A stretch of DNA of 64,000 nucleotides from Nitratireductor thuwali (GTDB lineage: Bacteria; Pseudomonadota; Alphaproteobacteria; Rhizobiales; Rhizobiaceae). Below the pieces are notes generated by a model that was given only the letters and a program-made list of their open reading frames with translations, did not search any database and was not told where the DNA came from. Below are positions 18,047 through 27,655 of this stretch, in pieces. The stretch is from assembly GCF_036621415.1 (NCBI RefSeq), contig NZ_CP030941.1, positions 2,416,001 to 2,480,000 on the forward strand, read 5' to 3'. The position numbers and the translations under genes are program-made. Position 1 is the stretch's first letter, and the number at the start of each line of letters is the position of its first letter.

Positions 18047-18784
18047 ATGATCCTCGACGCCGCGCGCGCCGCCGCAAGCCAGCTCTTCACGCGCCCCTTC
18101 CGCGGCGCGTTCTTGAAGTCGCTCGGGCTTACCCTTCTGGTTCTCGCGGGTCTGTGGTTCGGCCTGCGGGAGCTTTTCGAGTTCTACCTGCTGCCGCTCC
18201 TCAACGTCTTCATGCCGGACCTGCCGGGCTGGGCCGGCTGGCTGGGTCTCGTCGGCGCGCTTTTCGCCGGCATCGGCCTGGCGCTCGGCCTTGCCCTTCT
18301 GATTGCGCCCATCACCGCCATCATCGCCGGCCTGTTCCTCGACGATGTGGCCGAGGCCGTCGAAACGACCAGCTACCCCGACGACCCGCCTGGCAGCCCG
18401 GTGCCGCTCGTGCCCGCCATCGTCATGTCGATCAAGTTTCTGGGAGTGGTGATCCTGGGCAATCTGCTGGCGCTGCTGCTTCTGCTCGTGCCCGGCGTCA
18501 ACATGATCGCATTCTTCATCGTCAACGGCTATCTGCTCGGCCGCGAATTCTTCGAGTTCGCCGCCATGCGCTACCGTCCGGAAGCCGAAGCCAAGGCTCT
18601 GCGTCGCCGCCACGGCTCGACCGTCTTTCTGGCCGGCCTGGTCATCGCGGCCTTCCTGGCGGTGCCGTTTCTCAATCTTCTGACGCCGCTCTTCGCCGCA
18701 GCCATGATGGTGCATCTGCACAAGATGGTCTCGGCTCAGACACCGGCCCTTCAGCCGGCGAAGCGCTCGGCCTCGGCGCCGTAA
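18047..18784 (+). CDS. EI24/CysZ-family membrane protein
   Basis: A 245-residue protein with about four long hydrophobic segments and the family pattern around LLLVPGVNMIAFFIVNGYLLGREFFE. The EI24 domain is shared with CysZ sulfate permease; rhizobial members are often annotated as sulfate transporter family, but no cys gene is nearby, so the substrate is open. ATG at 18047. Its 3' end overlaps the convergent olsB gene by 34 bp. Confidence 0.8.
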   Translation: MILDAARAAASQLFTRPFRGAFLKSLGLTLLVLAGLWFGLRELFEFYLLPLLNVFMPDLPGWAGWLGLVGALFAGIGLALGLALLIAPITAIIAGLFLDDVAEAVETTSYPDDPPGSPVPLVPAIVMSIKFLGVVILGNLLALLLLLVPGVNMIAFFIVNGYLLGREFFEFAAMRYRPEAEAKALRRRHGSTVFLAGLVIAAFLAVPFLNLLTPLFAAAMMVHLHKMVSAQTPALQPAKRSASAP

Positions 18785-19641
18785 TAGCTGATATAGCGGT
18801 CGGAAATCTGCTCCACCGGCAGCACCACCAGCACATCGGTGGTGCCGAATTCGCGGTCGATCACGCAGCCGTCGGCGAATTTCGCCCCAAGGCGCAGATA
18901 GCCCTTGATGAGCGGCGGCATGGCGAACAGCGCCTGCCTGGCCACGATCGCCTCCTCCGGCATGAGGTCCATCGGCATGTAGCGTGCCGGATTGGCCCGA
19001 ACCTGCCAGCTTCCTTCCGCCGCGCAGAAATGATGGAGGAAGGACAGCGCCTCGGCGTGCATCGCCGGCACGGTGCCGGGAAAGGAGGCGCAGCCTGTCA
19101 TGACGTCGATCTTCTTGCGCCGGCAATAAGCCCAGATGCCCTGCCACAACAGCTCGATGGTGCGCTTGGAACGGTAAGGCGGCAACACGCAGGAGCGGCC
19201 GAGTTCCAGGAAACGGCGGCCGGGATGGCGCGCAACCAGCGCCTTCAGCTCGAATTCGTCCTCGGAGTAGAAGCCGCCCGCGGCGGCCGCCTCCTCCTGC
19301 GGCAACAGGCGGTAGGTGCCGACGATCCTGTCCTGCTCGGCGCCCGGCAGCGAACTGTCGATGACCAGGAGATGATCGCATATGGCGTCGAAGCGGTCCG
19401 CATCACGCTCTTCCAGGGCGCCTGCCGCCGGCGGACGCGCACCCATTTCCTGGTAGAACACCTTGTAGCGGATGGATTGCGCGGCCGCGATTTCCTGCTT
19501 GCTGCGCGCCAGACGCACCAGCAGCGGCCCGATACGGCCCAGCACGGCCTCGCCGGAAAGATTGCCGGCTAGCTGACTGGCCGGCGGCAATGCGGCCGCT
19601 CCCTCGTGGTAGGCGTTTTCTTCCAGCGTCACTGGCTGCAC
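18751..19641 (-). CDS. olsB: L-ornithine N-alpha-acyltransferase OlsB (ornithine lipid synthesis)
   Basis: A 296-residue acyltransferase of the GNAT-like OlsB family. OlsB transfers a 3-hydroxyacyl group from ACP to ornithine, giving lyso-ornithine lipid, the first step to phosphorus-free ornithine membrane lipids. Family stretches: SIRYKVFYQEMGA, VGTYRLLP, FLELGRSCV, and the C-terminal PPLIKGYLRLGAKF with DREFGTTDVLV. A GTG at 19641 with GGAG 8 nt upstream was chosen; the frame is open to 19722. olsA is not adjacent, which is common. Confidence 0.85.
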   Translation of the reverse strand: MQPVTLEENAYHEGAAALPPASQLAGNLSGEAVLGRIGPLLVRLARSKQEIAAAQSIRYKVFYQEMGARPPAAGALEERDADRFDAICDHLLVIDSSLPGAEQDRIVGTYRLLPQEEAAAAGGFYSEDEFELKALVARHPGRRFLELGRSCVLPPYRSKRTIELLWQGIWAYCRRKKIDVMTGCASFPGTVPAMHAEALSFLHHFCAAEGSWQVRANPARYMPMDLMPEEAIVARQALFAMPPLIKGYLRLGAKFADGCVIDREFGTTDVLVVLPVEQISDRYISYYGAEAERFAG

Positions 19642-19743
19642 GACTGATTCTCCACGTTTCCAAGGCGTCACATAGAGGTAAGCTGCGACAGAACAATGAC
19701 AGGAAGATGGTCGGCTTACCACCGGGCCGGCGGCTCGCAGCGG

Positions 19744-21987
19744 TCAGGCCGCCAGGTTGAGCTCGATAGCCGCAAGCAGCTTGTCGGGGTCGATCGGCTT
19801 TGTGACGAAGCCGCTTGCCCCATGGGCGAGCACGCCATGCCGTGTCTTTTCCTGGCCGTCTGCGGTCAGCACTAAAATGGGCATGGCGGGCATGCCTGCC
19901 TCTTCTTCGTAGCGGCGCACGGCGGCGATGGCGTCCAGCCCGTCCATGATCGGCATGTGCAGATCCATCAGCACCAGGTCGAAGGCGCGGTCGGCATGGG
20001 TCAGCGCATCGACGGCGGCGCGGCCGTTCGAGACCACCTCGACGGCATATCCGGCCTTTGTCAGCGTGACGCGCGCCAGCATGGCGTTGATCTCGTTGTC
20101 CTCGGCCACCAGGACGCGCTGTTCGCGGCCGGGTCCGTGCAGCGCCAGCCGGAATGCGCCCTCGCTGTCGGAATGCGTGCCCGCCTCGGCCTCCTGCTGC
20201 GCGTTGAGAAGCATCCGCAGCAACGTCCTCGTGCGCGCCGGCCGGGCCAGGAACCCGGAATATCCATGGGCGCGGAAGGTGCCCAGCCTGCCGCGGTCCG
20301 TCGGCGCGATCAGCGTCAGCGCCTGGGCGCTATGGGCGCCGGCGCGGCGCAGCCCCGCCAGCGCATCGCCATTGTCGGTCTCCAGGGAGGCATCGATCAG
20401 GATCGCGTCGCACGCCGCCTCTCCGTTCTTCAGTGCTGCTTTCGCGGTGGGCACGTCCGGCAGCACTCTGGTCCGCCCGCCATAGGCCTGCACGCTTTGC
20501 GACAGCGCGTCGGCCTCGACCAGGTGCGGCGTCACGATAAGGACCTCCCATCCCGCCAGCGCCGGCCCGTCGTCGGATGGCATCTCCTCGAGCTCCTCCA
20601 GCGGCAGACGGACGGTGAAGACGGCGCCCTCGCCGGGCGCGCTCTCGACCGAGATGGTGCCCCGCATCGCCTCCACCAGCCGCCGCGAGATCGCCAGCCC
20701 CAGTCCGGCCCCGCCATGCTTGCGGGTCGAGCTGGTATCGGCCTGCTCGAACTCCTCGAAAATGCGCTGCAGCGCATCCTTCTGAAGTCCCGGCCCGGTA
20801 TCCTCCACCGTGAAGGAGAGCGCCGGCCCGTTCTCGTTCCTGTCGAGCGACACCACGACGAGCACGCCGCCGACCTCGGTGAACTTGATGGCGTTGCCCA
20901 GAAGGTTGAGCAGAATCTGGCGAAGCCGGCCCGGATCGGCCATCACCATCTCCGGCACGTCGGGCGCCACATGGCATCCAAGGCCGATATTCTTGGCGAA
21001 GGCACGCGAGGCCATGAGCTCGACGATATTCTCCACGAGCTCGCGCACGCTCACCCGTTGCGGCTCGATCTCCAGCTTGCCCGCCTCGATCTTGGAATAG
21101 TCCAGCAGGTCTTCGATGATGGCCAGAAGCGCGCTCGCCGACGTCGAGATCGCGCCCACATAGGTGCGCTGCTCGGCAGAAAGGCGCGTGTCGGCAAGCA
21201 GCGTCGCCATGCCCATGATGCCGTTCATCGGCGTGCGGATCTCGTGGCTGACGGTCGCCAGGAAGCGGGACTTGGCGTGGCTTGCCATCTCCGCCCGCTC
21301 GCGCGCGTTCACCAGGGCCGTCTCCGCCCGCTTGCGTCCGGTGATGTCGCGGGCGATGGCCCAGTGCGAGACGTTGCCGCTGTTGCGGTCGCGCAGGGAC
21401 AGTTCGGTCCACGCGAACCAGCGCAACCCGCTCTTGGCGTAGATCGCCACATCCGTCGAGCTGATGCGCTCGCCTTCCGGGAAGGCCTGTTCCGGCACGA
21501 CGCTGACATCGATGCCGAGCTGGCTCAACGTCTTGCCGAAAAGGCCGCTCGTATCGGTCCCCATCAGATCGCCGAGCACGCTGTTGGCGTAGAGAATGCG
21601 CCCGTCGCGGTCGCGGTGCACCACGAGGTCGCCCAGCGCCTCTAGCAGGCCGTAGAAGCGCTGCTCGCTTTCCTGCATCTCCCACATGCGGTCGGCGAGC
21701 ATTTCGAGCCGCTGCACCTTGTCTGCGTCGGCGGGCAGCGGGGCAGGTGCCGCAGTCTCCTTGCGTCGGGTGAAAAAAGCCGCGCCTCCCGCGGTCAGCC
21801 CGATGGCCAGCAGGATGAGCGTCACCAGCACTGCCGCCCCCGTGAGATGGGAGAGGCCGGCGGTAAGGAGCACGCAAAGGGAGAGTGCCAGTTCGCGGCT
21901 GTGTGGCTGCGTGCGGCGCCGCGGCCGGCGCTCCTTCAGGCTGGACCGGATATCTTTCAGCGCCTCTGTGATCGTCGGATGCATCAT
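19744..21987 (-). CDS. Hybrid sensor histidine kinase with PAS, degenerate receiver and receiver
   Basis: A 747-residue signalling protein. Two hydrophobic segments (about 33-73) are followed by a PAS domain (about 105-222) and HisKA with phospho-His248 ([16 protein letters not shown]). The ATPase has the N box near 361-368, DTGPG at 396-400 and GGAGLGLA at 425-432. A first receiver-like domain (about 480-597) lacks the N-terminal acidic pair and the conserved Lys. A complete second receiver (about 624-747) has acidic residues 629-630 and phospho-Asp675 (LMDLHMP). It has no output domain and no adjacent response regulator, so phosphate presumably goes to an unlinked Hpt protein. Confidence 0.9.
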   Translation of the reverse strand: MMHPTITEALKDIRSSLKERRPRRRTQPHSRELALSLCVLLTAGLSHLTGAAVLVTLILLAIGLTAGGAAFFTRRKETAAPAPLPADADKVQRLEMLADRMWEMQESEQRFYGLLEALGDLVVHRDRDGRILYANSVLGDLMGTDTSGLFGKTLSQLGIDVSVVPEQAFPEGERISSTDVAIYAKSGLRWFAWTELSLRDRNSGNVSHWAIARDITGRKRAETALVNARERAEMASHAKSRFLATVSHEIRTPMNGIMGMATLLADTRLSAEQRTYVGAISTSASALLAIIEDLLDYSKIEAGKLEIEPQRVSVRELVENIVELMASRAFAKNIGLGCHVAPDVPEMVMADPGRLRQILLNLLGNAIKFTEVGGVLVVVSLDRNENGPALSFTVEDTGPGLQKDALQRIFEEFEQADTSSTRKHGGAGLGLAISRRLVEAMRGTISVESAPGEGAVFTVRLPLEELEEMPSDDGPALAGWEVLIVTPHLVEADALSQSVQAYGGRTRVLPDVPTAKAALKNGEAACDAILIDASLETDNGDALAGLRRAGAHSAQALTLIAPTDRGRLGTFRAHGYSGFLARPARTRTLLRMLLNAQQEAEAGTHSDSEGAFRLALHGPGREQRVLVAEDNEINAMLARVTLTKAGYAVEVVSNGRAAVDALTHADRAFDLVLMDLHMPIMDGLDAIAAVRRYEEEAGMPAMPILVLTADGQEKTRHGVLAHGASGFVTKPIDPDKLLAAIELNLAA

Positions 21988-22066
21988 GGCGCATAATGAA
22001 GCACGCCGACGCTTTCAGAAGCTTTCGACCGATCCGTCGCATTTTAACGGTTTCGGTGAGAAAGCC

Positions 22067-23056
22067 TTACATTTCAACGACCAGGCGCCCGCGCACGCGG
22101 CCCGCCACGATGTCCTCCGCCGCCTCCACCACCTGGCTGAAGGGAATGGTCGAGGCAAGCGCCGCCATCTTGCTCCGGTCCAGGTCCCGCGCCAGCCGTC
22201 CCCAGGCCTCGAGCCGCAGGCTCTTCGGCGCCATGACCGAATCGATGCCCAGCAGCGAAACCCCGCGCAGAATGAAGGGCGCGACGCTCGCCGGCAGGTC
22301 CATCCCCTGCGCAAGCCCGCAGGCGGCCACCGCGCCGCCGTAGGATGTCATCGACAGCACATTGGCCAGCGTATGGCTGCCGACGGCGTCGACGCCCCCA
22401 GCCCAGCGTTCCTTTCCAAGTGGCCTGGCCGGGGCCGAAAGCTCCTCGCGGCCGATGATCTCGGCCGCGCCCAGTTCCCTCAGGTAGGAAGCTTCGCTCT
22501 GTCTTCCGGTCGAGGCAACCACCTCGTATCCCAGGTTGGCAAGCAGCGAGACCGCCACCGAGCCGACCCCGCCGGCAGCTCCCGTCACCACCACCCGGCC
22601 TCGGTCGGGCACGATGCCGTGGCGCTCCAGCGCCATCACGCAGAGCATGGCCGTATAGCCGGCGGTGCCGATCGCCATGGCGTCGGCGGGACTCATCTCC
22701 GCGGGCAGCGGCACCAGCCAGTCGCCGCTCACCCTGGCGCGGCCGGCATAGGCGCCGTAATGCGTTTCTCCGACGCCCCAGCCGTTGAGGATGACCCGAT
22801 CGCCTTCCTTCCATTGCGGATGGCTGGAGCGCGTCACCGTGCCGGCGAGGTCGACGCCGGGGATCATCGGAAACCGCCGCACGACGGGCGCCTTTCCGGT
22901 GATGGCCAGCCCGTCCTTGTAGTTGACGGTCGTCGCCTCCACGGCGACCGTCACGTCGCCCTCCATCAGGTCGTCCTCGCTCAGTTCCACGAAGTCGACC
23001 GACTGCCCGTGCTCCTCCGATCGCGTGATGAGAACGGCCCTGAATGTTTCGGCCAT
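22067..23056 (-). CDS. acuI: AcuI-type acrylyl-CoA reductase (MDR family)
   Basis: A 329-residue zinc-independent medium-chain dehydrogenase/reductase. The N-terminal catalytic fold has [12 protein letters not shown] and [12 protein letters not shown]; the Rossmann domain has [18 protein letters not shown]. This pattern matches the YhdH/AcuI subfamily, which reduces acrylyl-CoA to propionyl-CoA with NADPH and protects cells from reactive acrylyl-CoA, including that from DMSP breakdown. No DMSP genes are near. ATG at 23056. Confidence 0.83.
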   Translation of the reverse strand: MAETFRAVLITRSEEHGQSVDFVELSEDDLMEGDVTVAVEATTVNYKDGLAITGKAPVVRRFPMIPGVDLAGTVTRSSHPQWKEGDRVILNGWGVGETHYGAYAGRARVSGDWLVPLPAEMSPADAMAIGTAGYTAMLCVMALERHGIVPDRGRVVVTGAAGGVGSVAVSLLANLGYEVVASTGRQSEASYLRELGAAEIIGREELSAPARPLGKERWAGGVDAVGSHTLANVLSMTSYGGAVAACGLAQGMDLPASVAPFILRGVSLLGIDSVMAPKSLRLEAWGRLARDLDRSKMAALASTIPFSQVVEAAEDIVAGRVRGRLVVEM

Positions 23057-23122
23057 GGAAACCTCCCTGCAAGCGCACTGTTGAGCTTCAGTCCGCGAAT
23101 GTGCTTGGCCGGGGCGGCAAGG

Positions 23123-23605
23123 TCAATCGCGGGCCGGCGCGCGCCGCCAGGCGAGCACTTCGTCGAGGATGACCAGTCCCGCGCCGATGGTGATGAACAC
23201 GTCCGCCAGGTTGAAGATCGCGAACGACCAGACCGGCGTGTGGAAATAAATATAGTCCACCACATAGCCCAGCGTGCCGCGGTCGACGAGATTGCCCAGC
23301 GCGCCGCCGACGATAAGCGCGAAACCCAGCCGCGAATAGAGCTGCGCGCTCTCGGTCTTGAACGCCAGCACCACCACGACGACGAGGATGACGAGCACCA
23401 GCAGGCTCAGCCATGGCCCCTCGACGCCGGAGAGCATGGAAAAGGCGACCCCGGTGTTGCGGGAATGGTAGAGCGCCAGGAAGGGCAGGATGTCGACAGG
23501 CTCGTGCAGCGGCAGCGAGGCCTCCACCAGCCTCTTGACGATCTGGTCGATGATCAGCGCGGCGAGGACGATGCCGGCATAGGGCGCGATCGGGCGCAGT
23601 TTCAT
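23123..23605 (-). CDS. lspA: Lipoprotein signal peptidase LspA
   Basis: A 160-residue inner-membrane aspartic protease that cuts the signal peptide from prolipoproteins after lipidation. Four membrane segments; the catalytic Asp pair is in GNLVDRGTLGYVVDYI and FNLADVFI. Other conserved stretches are DQIVKRL and NTGVAFSML. The ATG overlaps the TrmH-family gene's stop by 4 bp, so it is the third gene of a coupled unit with two RNA methyltransferases. Confidence 0.95.
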   Translation of the reverse strand: MKLRPIAPYAGIVLAALIIDQIVKRLVEASLPLHEPVDILPFLALYHSRNTGVAFSMLSGVEGPWLSLLVLVILVVVVVLAFKTESAQLYSRLGFALIVGGALGNLVDRGTLGYVVDYIYFHTPVWSFAIFNLADVFITIGAGLVILDEVLAWRRAPARD

Positions 23606-24456
23606 GCACTGTTCTCCAGCGGCAGCATGCCGCGGCGGATTTCATAGAGCATCACGCCCGTCGCCACCGCGAGGTTGAGGGAATCGGCCCGCCCCGCCTG
23701 CGGAATGCGCACCAGCCGGTCGCAGCACGCGGCCAGTTCCTCCGGCAGGCCCTGCTGCTCGTTGCCCATGAGCAGGACGACCGGCCCCTGCGCGTAGTCC
23801 ACCGTCCGGTAGTCGACCGAGCCCTTCAGATGGGTCCCCGCCACCAGCCCGTCGAAGCGGGCGCGCCAGCCGAGAAATTCCTGCGGGGCCGCGCGCGAAA
23901 GCGGCACGGAAAACAGCGAGCCCATCGTGGCCCGCACGGTTTCGATGGAAAAGGGGTCGGTGCAGTCGCCGATGAGGATGACGCCGTTGGCGCCCACCGC
24001 ATCCACGGTGCGGATGATGGTGCCCAGATTTCCCGGGTCGCGCACCCGGTCGAGGGCCACCCACACATCGCCGCCGGCCGGCCTTACATCCTTCAGCGCG
24101 CGGTACCGCTGCTCAAAGATGCCGACCACCATCTGCGGGTTGTCGCGCCTCGTGACGGCGGACAGCACCTTCTCGCTCACCTCGAGCACCAGCCCGCCCG
24201 CGGCCACCGTGCGCGCGGCGGCCGTTTCCACGGCCTTGTTGCCGCGCCCCGCCTTGGCATAGACCAGGGTGCGGATCGTCCAGCCCGTGTCGAGCGCGTC
24301 GATCACCAGTTTCAGCCCTTCGGCCATGAAGAGGTGCTCGCGGTCGCGGAACTTCTTCATCGCAAGCGCGCGGATGTCCTTGATGATCGGGTTGGTCAGG
24401 CTGGTGATTTCCTTCACCTGCCCCGGGGCGCGAAGCTCCCGCCGGCTTTCGCTCAT
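23602..24456 (-). CDS. TrmH/SpoU-family RNA 2'-O-methyltransferase
   Basis: A 284-residue SPOUT-class RNA methyltransferase. The N-terminal RNA-binding part (ITSLTNPIIKDIRALAMKKFRDREHLFMAEG) precedes the trefoil-knot domain with DPGNLGTIIRTVDA, GNEQQGL and the C-terminal PQAGRADSLNLAVATGVMLYE. It methylates a ribose in rRNA or tRNA; the exact site cannot be assigned. The ATG at 24456 overlaps the upstream methyltransferase stop by 4 bp; an ATG at 24468 is an alternative. Confidence 0.9.
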   Translation of the reverse strand: MSESRRELRAPGQVKEITSLTNPIIKDIRALAMKKFRDREHLFMAEGLKLVIDALDTGWTIRTLVYAKAGRGNKAVETAAARTVAAGGLVLEVSEKVLSAVTRRDNPQMVVGIFEQRYRALKDVRPAGGDVWVALDRVRDPGNLGTIIRTVDAVGANGVILIGDCTDPFSIETVRATMGSLFSVPLSRAAPQEFLGWRARFDGLVAGTHLKGSVDYRTVDYAQGPVVLLMGNEQQGLPEELAACCDRLVRIPQAGRADSLNLAVATGVMLYEIRRGMLPLENSA

Positions 24457-25472
24457 ACCGCCACCCATCGCGAAAACAGCGATGTCGACAACGCCCTTCC
24501 GGCGGCCTTCTCGCGGATGATCAATTCGCCCGATTCGACCCCCCCGCCCATGCCGGTGAACTCGTCCCGCACCAGCGCATGGATCGCGAAGAAGGAGGCG
24601 CGGATGGAATAGGCCGTCAGCACCATCGCCAGCGGTCTCGGCGACAGGATTTCGCGGCAGGTTTCCACCAGCGCCGGCAGGTGCTCGAAAAGCTGCCACA
24701 CCTCGCCTTTCGGCCCGCGGCCATAGGCGGGGGGGTCGAGCAGGATGATGTCGTAGCCATTGCCGCGCCTGGATTCGCGCTCGGCGAATTTCATCGCGTC
24801 CTCGCAGATCCAGCGTATGGGCCGGTCGCTGAGCCCGGCCATCTCCTGGTTCTCGCGCGCCCAGGTGATCGCCTTCTTGGAGGCGTCCACATGCGTCACC
24901 TGCGCGCCCGCGCGTGCCGCGACCAGCGAGGCAAGCCCCGTATAGCCGAACAGGTTCAGAACCTTCACCGGCCGCCGCGCGCCCACGATCAGGCTTTCCA
25001 TATGCCCCCAGTGCGAAGCCTGTTCGGGAAAGACGCCGACATGCCGGAACGAGGTGAAGCGGCCCTGATAGCTTATGCCGTCGTGGCGCATCGGCCATGT
25101 TTCGCCGAGCGGCGTGCCCGGAAAACGCCAGCGCCCCATGCCCTCCTCGTCCGTGTCTCCGGTAAAGACGGCGTCGGCTTTCTCCCATTCCGCCTCGGGC
25201 AGCGCCGGCAGCCAGAGCGCCTGCCCCTCCGGCCGCACGATCCGGTAGGGGCCGTACTGCTCCAGCTTGCGCCCGGCGCCCGAATCGATCAGCGCATAGT
25301 CCTCATTGGGCAGGACCTCGAGGATCAGCGGCAGCTTCTCCTCGGGCAGCGGCCCCTGCCTGCGGCGCTTTTCGCCGGGCCGGGCCGCGGGCGCCGGGGT
25401 GGCGCCGCTCTCCGCTTCCTGCCGCCTGTCGCCGGCACGCTTGCCGCGTTGCGGTCGATGCTTGGCATGCAC
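24453..25472 (-). CDS. RlmI-like class I SAM-dependent RNA methyltransferase
   Basis: A class I methyltransferase of the RlmI/RlmK group. A basic, low-complexity N-terminus is followed by a beta-rich region (EDYALIDSGAGRKLEQYG) and the Rossmann domain: VLNLFGYTGLASL (SAM), HVDASKKAI and ILLDPPAYGRGPKGE, the NPPY-like catalytic motif. Probable substrate is a base in 23S rRNA. The start is uncertain: a GTG at 25472 is given, but the frame is open to an ATG at 25634. It leads the unit with the TrmH-family gene and lspA. Confidence 0.82.
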   Translation of the reverse strand: MHAKHRPQRGKRAGDRRQEAESGATPAPAARPGEKRRRQGPLPEEKLPLILEVLPNEDYALIDSGAGRKLEQYGPYRIVRPEGQALWLPALPEAEWEKADAVFTGDTDEEGMGRWRFPGTPLGETWPMRHDGISYQGRFTSFRHVGVFPEQASHWGHMESLIVGARRPVKVLNLFGYTGLASLVAARAGAQVTHVDASKKAITWARENQEMAGLSDRPIRWICEDAMKFAERESRRGNGYDIILLDPPAYGRGPKGEVWQLFEHLPALVETCREILSPRPLAMVLTAYSIRASFFAIHALVRDEFTGMGGGVESGELIIREKAAGRALSTSLFSRWVAV

Positions 25473-25676
25473 GGGCTTCAAGAGGGGCTCCAGGTTCGGA
25501 AGATTGTCTTCGCCGCTTCTGCCACAGCGAAATGGGGCGCGCAACGTATCCTGCCGGCGCGTTCCCCATCCTCCCTGTGCCGGTCTCCCGGTACAGCTAT
25601 TGGTGCGCCAGGCGGATGAGGGGCCGCGCGGCATCGTGCCGGGTGACGTCCCGGCTTCTTGCCGGGGGGGGCGATT

Positions 25677-26012
25677 TCAGCCGCTGTGCCGCGTCAGCGC
25701 CGTCCCGGCCGTGCTTCGCGGTTCGTTGGCGTTTTCCGCCTTGCGCAGGCGATCGACCTCATGGCTGCGCTGGCGCGCGATGCGCCGGTAGCGGCCTTGC
25801 CGGAACCAGGTGGCCACGCTGCCGATGATCATGCCGAGCGCCAGGGCGGCGAACAGGAACACGAACAGCGGCATCTGCGTGGTCAGCGCCGGATTGCCGG
25901 GATTGAAGGGGTCCAGCGTGAACGGGACGAGCGCGCGGTTGGCCACCGCCAGCGCAATGATGATGACCGCCAGCGGCACAAGCACGATGATTGTCACGAT
26001 GCGACTGAGCAT
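25677..26012 (-). CDS. LapA-domain (DUF1049) membrane protein
   Basis: A 111-residue protein with two membrane segments (about 5-25 and 48-68) separated by a short loop (RALVPFTLDPFNPGNP), then a basic cytoplasmic tail. This is the LapA/DUF1049 arrangement; the E. coli member LapA works with LapB (YciM) in controlling LPS synthesis, but no lapB is beside it here. It lies 39 bp downstream of ihfB, a position also seen in other proteobacteria. Function by family only. Confidence 0.82.
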   Translation of the reverse strand: MLSRIVTIIVLVPLAVIIIALAVANRALVPFTLDPFNPGNPALTTQMPLFVFLFAALALGMIIGSVATWFRQGRYRRIARQRSHEVDRLRKAENANEPRSTAGTALTRHSG

Positions 26013-26051
26013 TCCACGCTCCCACGATGCTGCCGAAAGGACGCTCGGCGT

Positions 26052-26336
26052 TTAGCCTTCCGAATTCAGCCGCTCGCGCAGTTCCTTGCCGGTCTTGAAG
26101 AACGGCACCCATTTTTCCTCGACGCTGACCGATTCGCCGGTGCGCGGATTGCGCCCCGTGCGGGCCGGCCTGTTCTTGACCGAGAAAGCGCCAAAACCCC
26201 GCAGTTCCACTCGGTTGCCTTCGGCGAGCGCGTCCGTGATCTCGTCGAAGATCGCATTGACGATGTTTTCGACGTCTCGCAGAAACAGATGCGGGTTTCT
26301 GTTCGCTATGGTCTGCACAAGCTCAGACTTGATCAT
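26052..26336 (-). CDS. ihfB: Integration host factor beta subunit
   Basis: A 94-residue HU/IHF-fold DNA-bending protein. [17 protein letters not shown], the [22 protein letters not shown] beta-arm region with its conserved intercalating Pro, and the C-terminal [12 protein letters not shown] are typical of IhfB. It pairs with IhfA to bend DNA at promoters (including sigma-54 promoters, relevant to rpoN below), origins and recombination sites. Downstream of sppA on the same strand, as in many alphaproteobacteria. Confidence 0.94.
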   Translation of the reverse strand: MIKSELVQTIANRNPHLFLRDVENIVNAIFDEITDALAEGNRVELRGFGAFSVKNRPARTGRNPRTGESVSVEEKWVPFFKTGKELRERLNSEG

Positions 26337-26437
26337 TGTTTCGTTCCGCCGCTTCGATTGCCGGGTTTTGCCTTGGTGGTTCCTCGCAGGTCCCGCTTAT
26401 CTGCGTGATATTGCTCGTATTTTCAATCCGTCAGTCG

Positions 26438-27394
26438 TCATTTTTCAGGTTGCCAGACCGACAGCAGACCGTCAAGGAAGATGCGGTCCGTGCCCAGCGC
26501 GCGCATCAGGCCGCCTTGCGGGTCGAACCCCAGCGCGCCGGCCAGCCAGCGCGCCGCCATGCCCGGCAGCAGAAGCGAGGTGCGGCTGTCTTGCGCCTTC
26601 CATTCGACCACTTCGAGGTCGGCGTCGACACCCTTTTCCGCCAGCCACTGCCTGGCTTCGCGCTCGCCGCCCAATGCATCCACCAGCTTGCGCTCGGCAG
26701 CCTGCCGGCCGGTGAAAATGGAGCCGTCGGCCAGTCTCAGCGCCTCCTCGCGCGATAGCGGGCGGCGCTCGGCGACGAGATCCACGAACCAGTCGTAGCT
26801 GTCGAGGATCATGGCGCGGATCATCGCCCGCTCTTCTTCGGTCGTAGGCGTGAAGGGGTTGGGCTCGGCCTTGAGCCGGCTGGACTTGATCGCCACCAGC
26901 TTCACGCCCACCTTGTCCATGAGCTCGGTCACGTCGGGATATTGCATGAGCACGCCGATGGAGCCGACGATCGAGGATTGGCGCGCGACGATGTGATCTG
27001 CCGCGCTCGCCACCATATAGCCGGCCGAGGCGGCCAGGGTGCCGACCTGGGCCACCACCGGCTTTTCCTGCGCGAGCAGGCGGATCTCGTCAAAGATGGC
27101 TTCGCCGCCGGCGGTGGTTCCGCCCGGCGAATCGACCGTGATGATCACGCCCTTCGCCGCGTTGCTTTCGCGGATGCGCTTGATCCGGTCGAGCAGCTCG
27201 TCGTCTTCCAGGATGGTGCCTTCGATGCGCACCTGCGCAATGTGATTGCCGGCGGCGCCGAACTGATCGGCGAAAATCCAGCGCGCGGTGGAAAATAGCG
27301 CAACCGCTATCACCGCGAATGCCACCACCCGCCAAAAGGTCAGCTTGCGCCTGAGGCGGCGGCGGTCGATTAGGTCGTCGGCTCGGAGGGACAT
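26438..27394 (-). CDS. sppA: Signal peptide peptidase SppA (short form)
   Basis: A 318-residue membrane serine protease that degrades leftover signal peptides. One N-terminal membrane segment (about 22-42) is followed by a single S49 domain. The catalytic Ser is in GTLAASAGYMVASAAD and the general-base Lys in AIKSSRLKAEPNPFTP. This is the half-length form with one protease domain. The ATG at 27394 is preferred; a TTG 33 nt upstream is also in frame. Confidence 0.9.
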   Translation of the reverse strand: MSLRADDLIDRRRLRRKLTFWRVVAFAVIAVALFSTARWIFADQFGAAGNHIAQVRIEGTILEDDELLDRIKRIRESNAAKGVIITVDSPGGTTAGGEAIFDEIRLLAQEKPVVAQVGTLAASAGYMVASAADHIVARQSSIVGSIGVLMQYPDVTELMDKVGVKLVAIKSSRLKAEPNPFTPTTEEERAMIRAMILDSYDWFVDLVAERRPLSREEALRLADGSIFTGRQAAERKLVDALGGEREARQWLAEKGVDADLEVVEWKAQDSRTSLLLPGMAARWLAGALGFDPQGGLMRALGTDRIFLDGLLSVWQPEK

Positions 27395-27655
27395 TGAGGC
27401 CTCGCTCGTTCGTGCTTCCTGCGTCAAGCGGCTTTGTAGCCTAAGGAGATGCTCCGGGCCACCGGGTTCCGCCGGTAAAAACCTTCCGTGGAGATCAATT
27501 TTTTCCAGCTAACCCCCTGACATTAACCCAAAAATAGCCATATTGCGATGTAACCGGATGAAACGGGCAAGCAGTCGGGGCGGGATGCCTTTAGGTGCCG
27601 CCTCTCTGCGGGAGCAACTGTATGAACGGCTCGAACATGTCGGCCCGGAAATCCA
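27395..27655. other. Divergent gap between sppA and lptC
   Basis: This 261-bp space separates sppA (minus) from lptC (plus). It must hold promoters for both. The AT-rich stretch around 27499-27545 (TCAATTTTTT and ATTAACCCAAAAATAG) is the likely promoter area, but I could not pick a convincing -35/-10 pair. No conserved small ORF or hairpin stands out. Confidence 0.35.
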
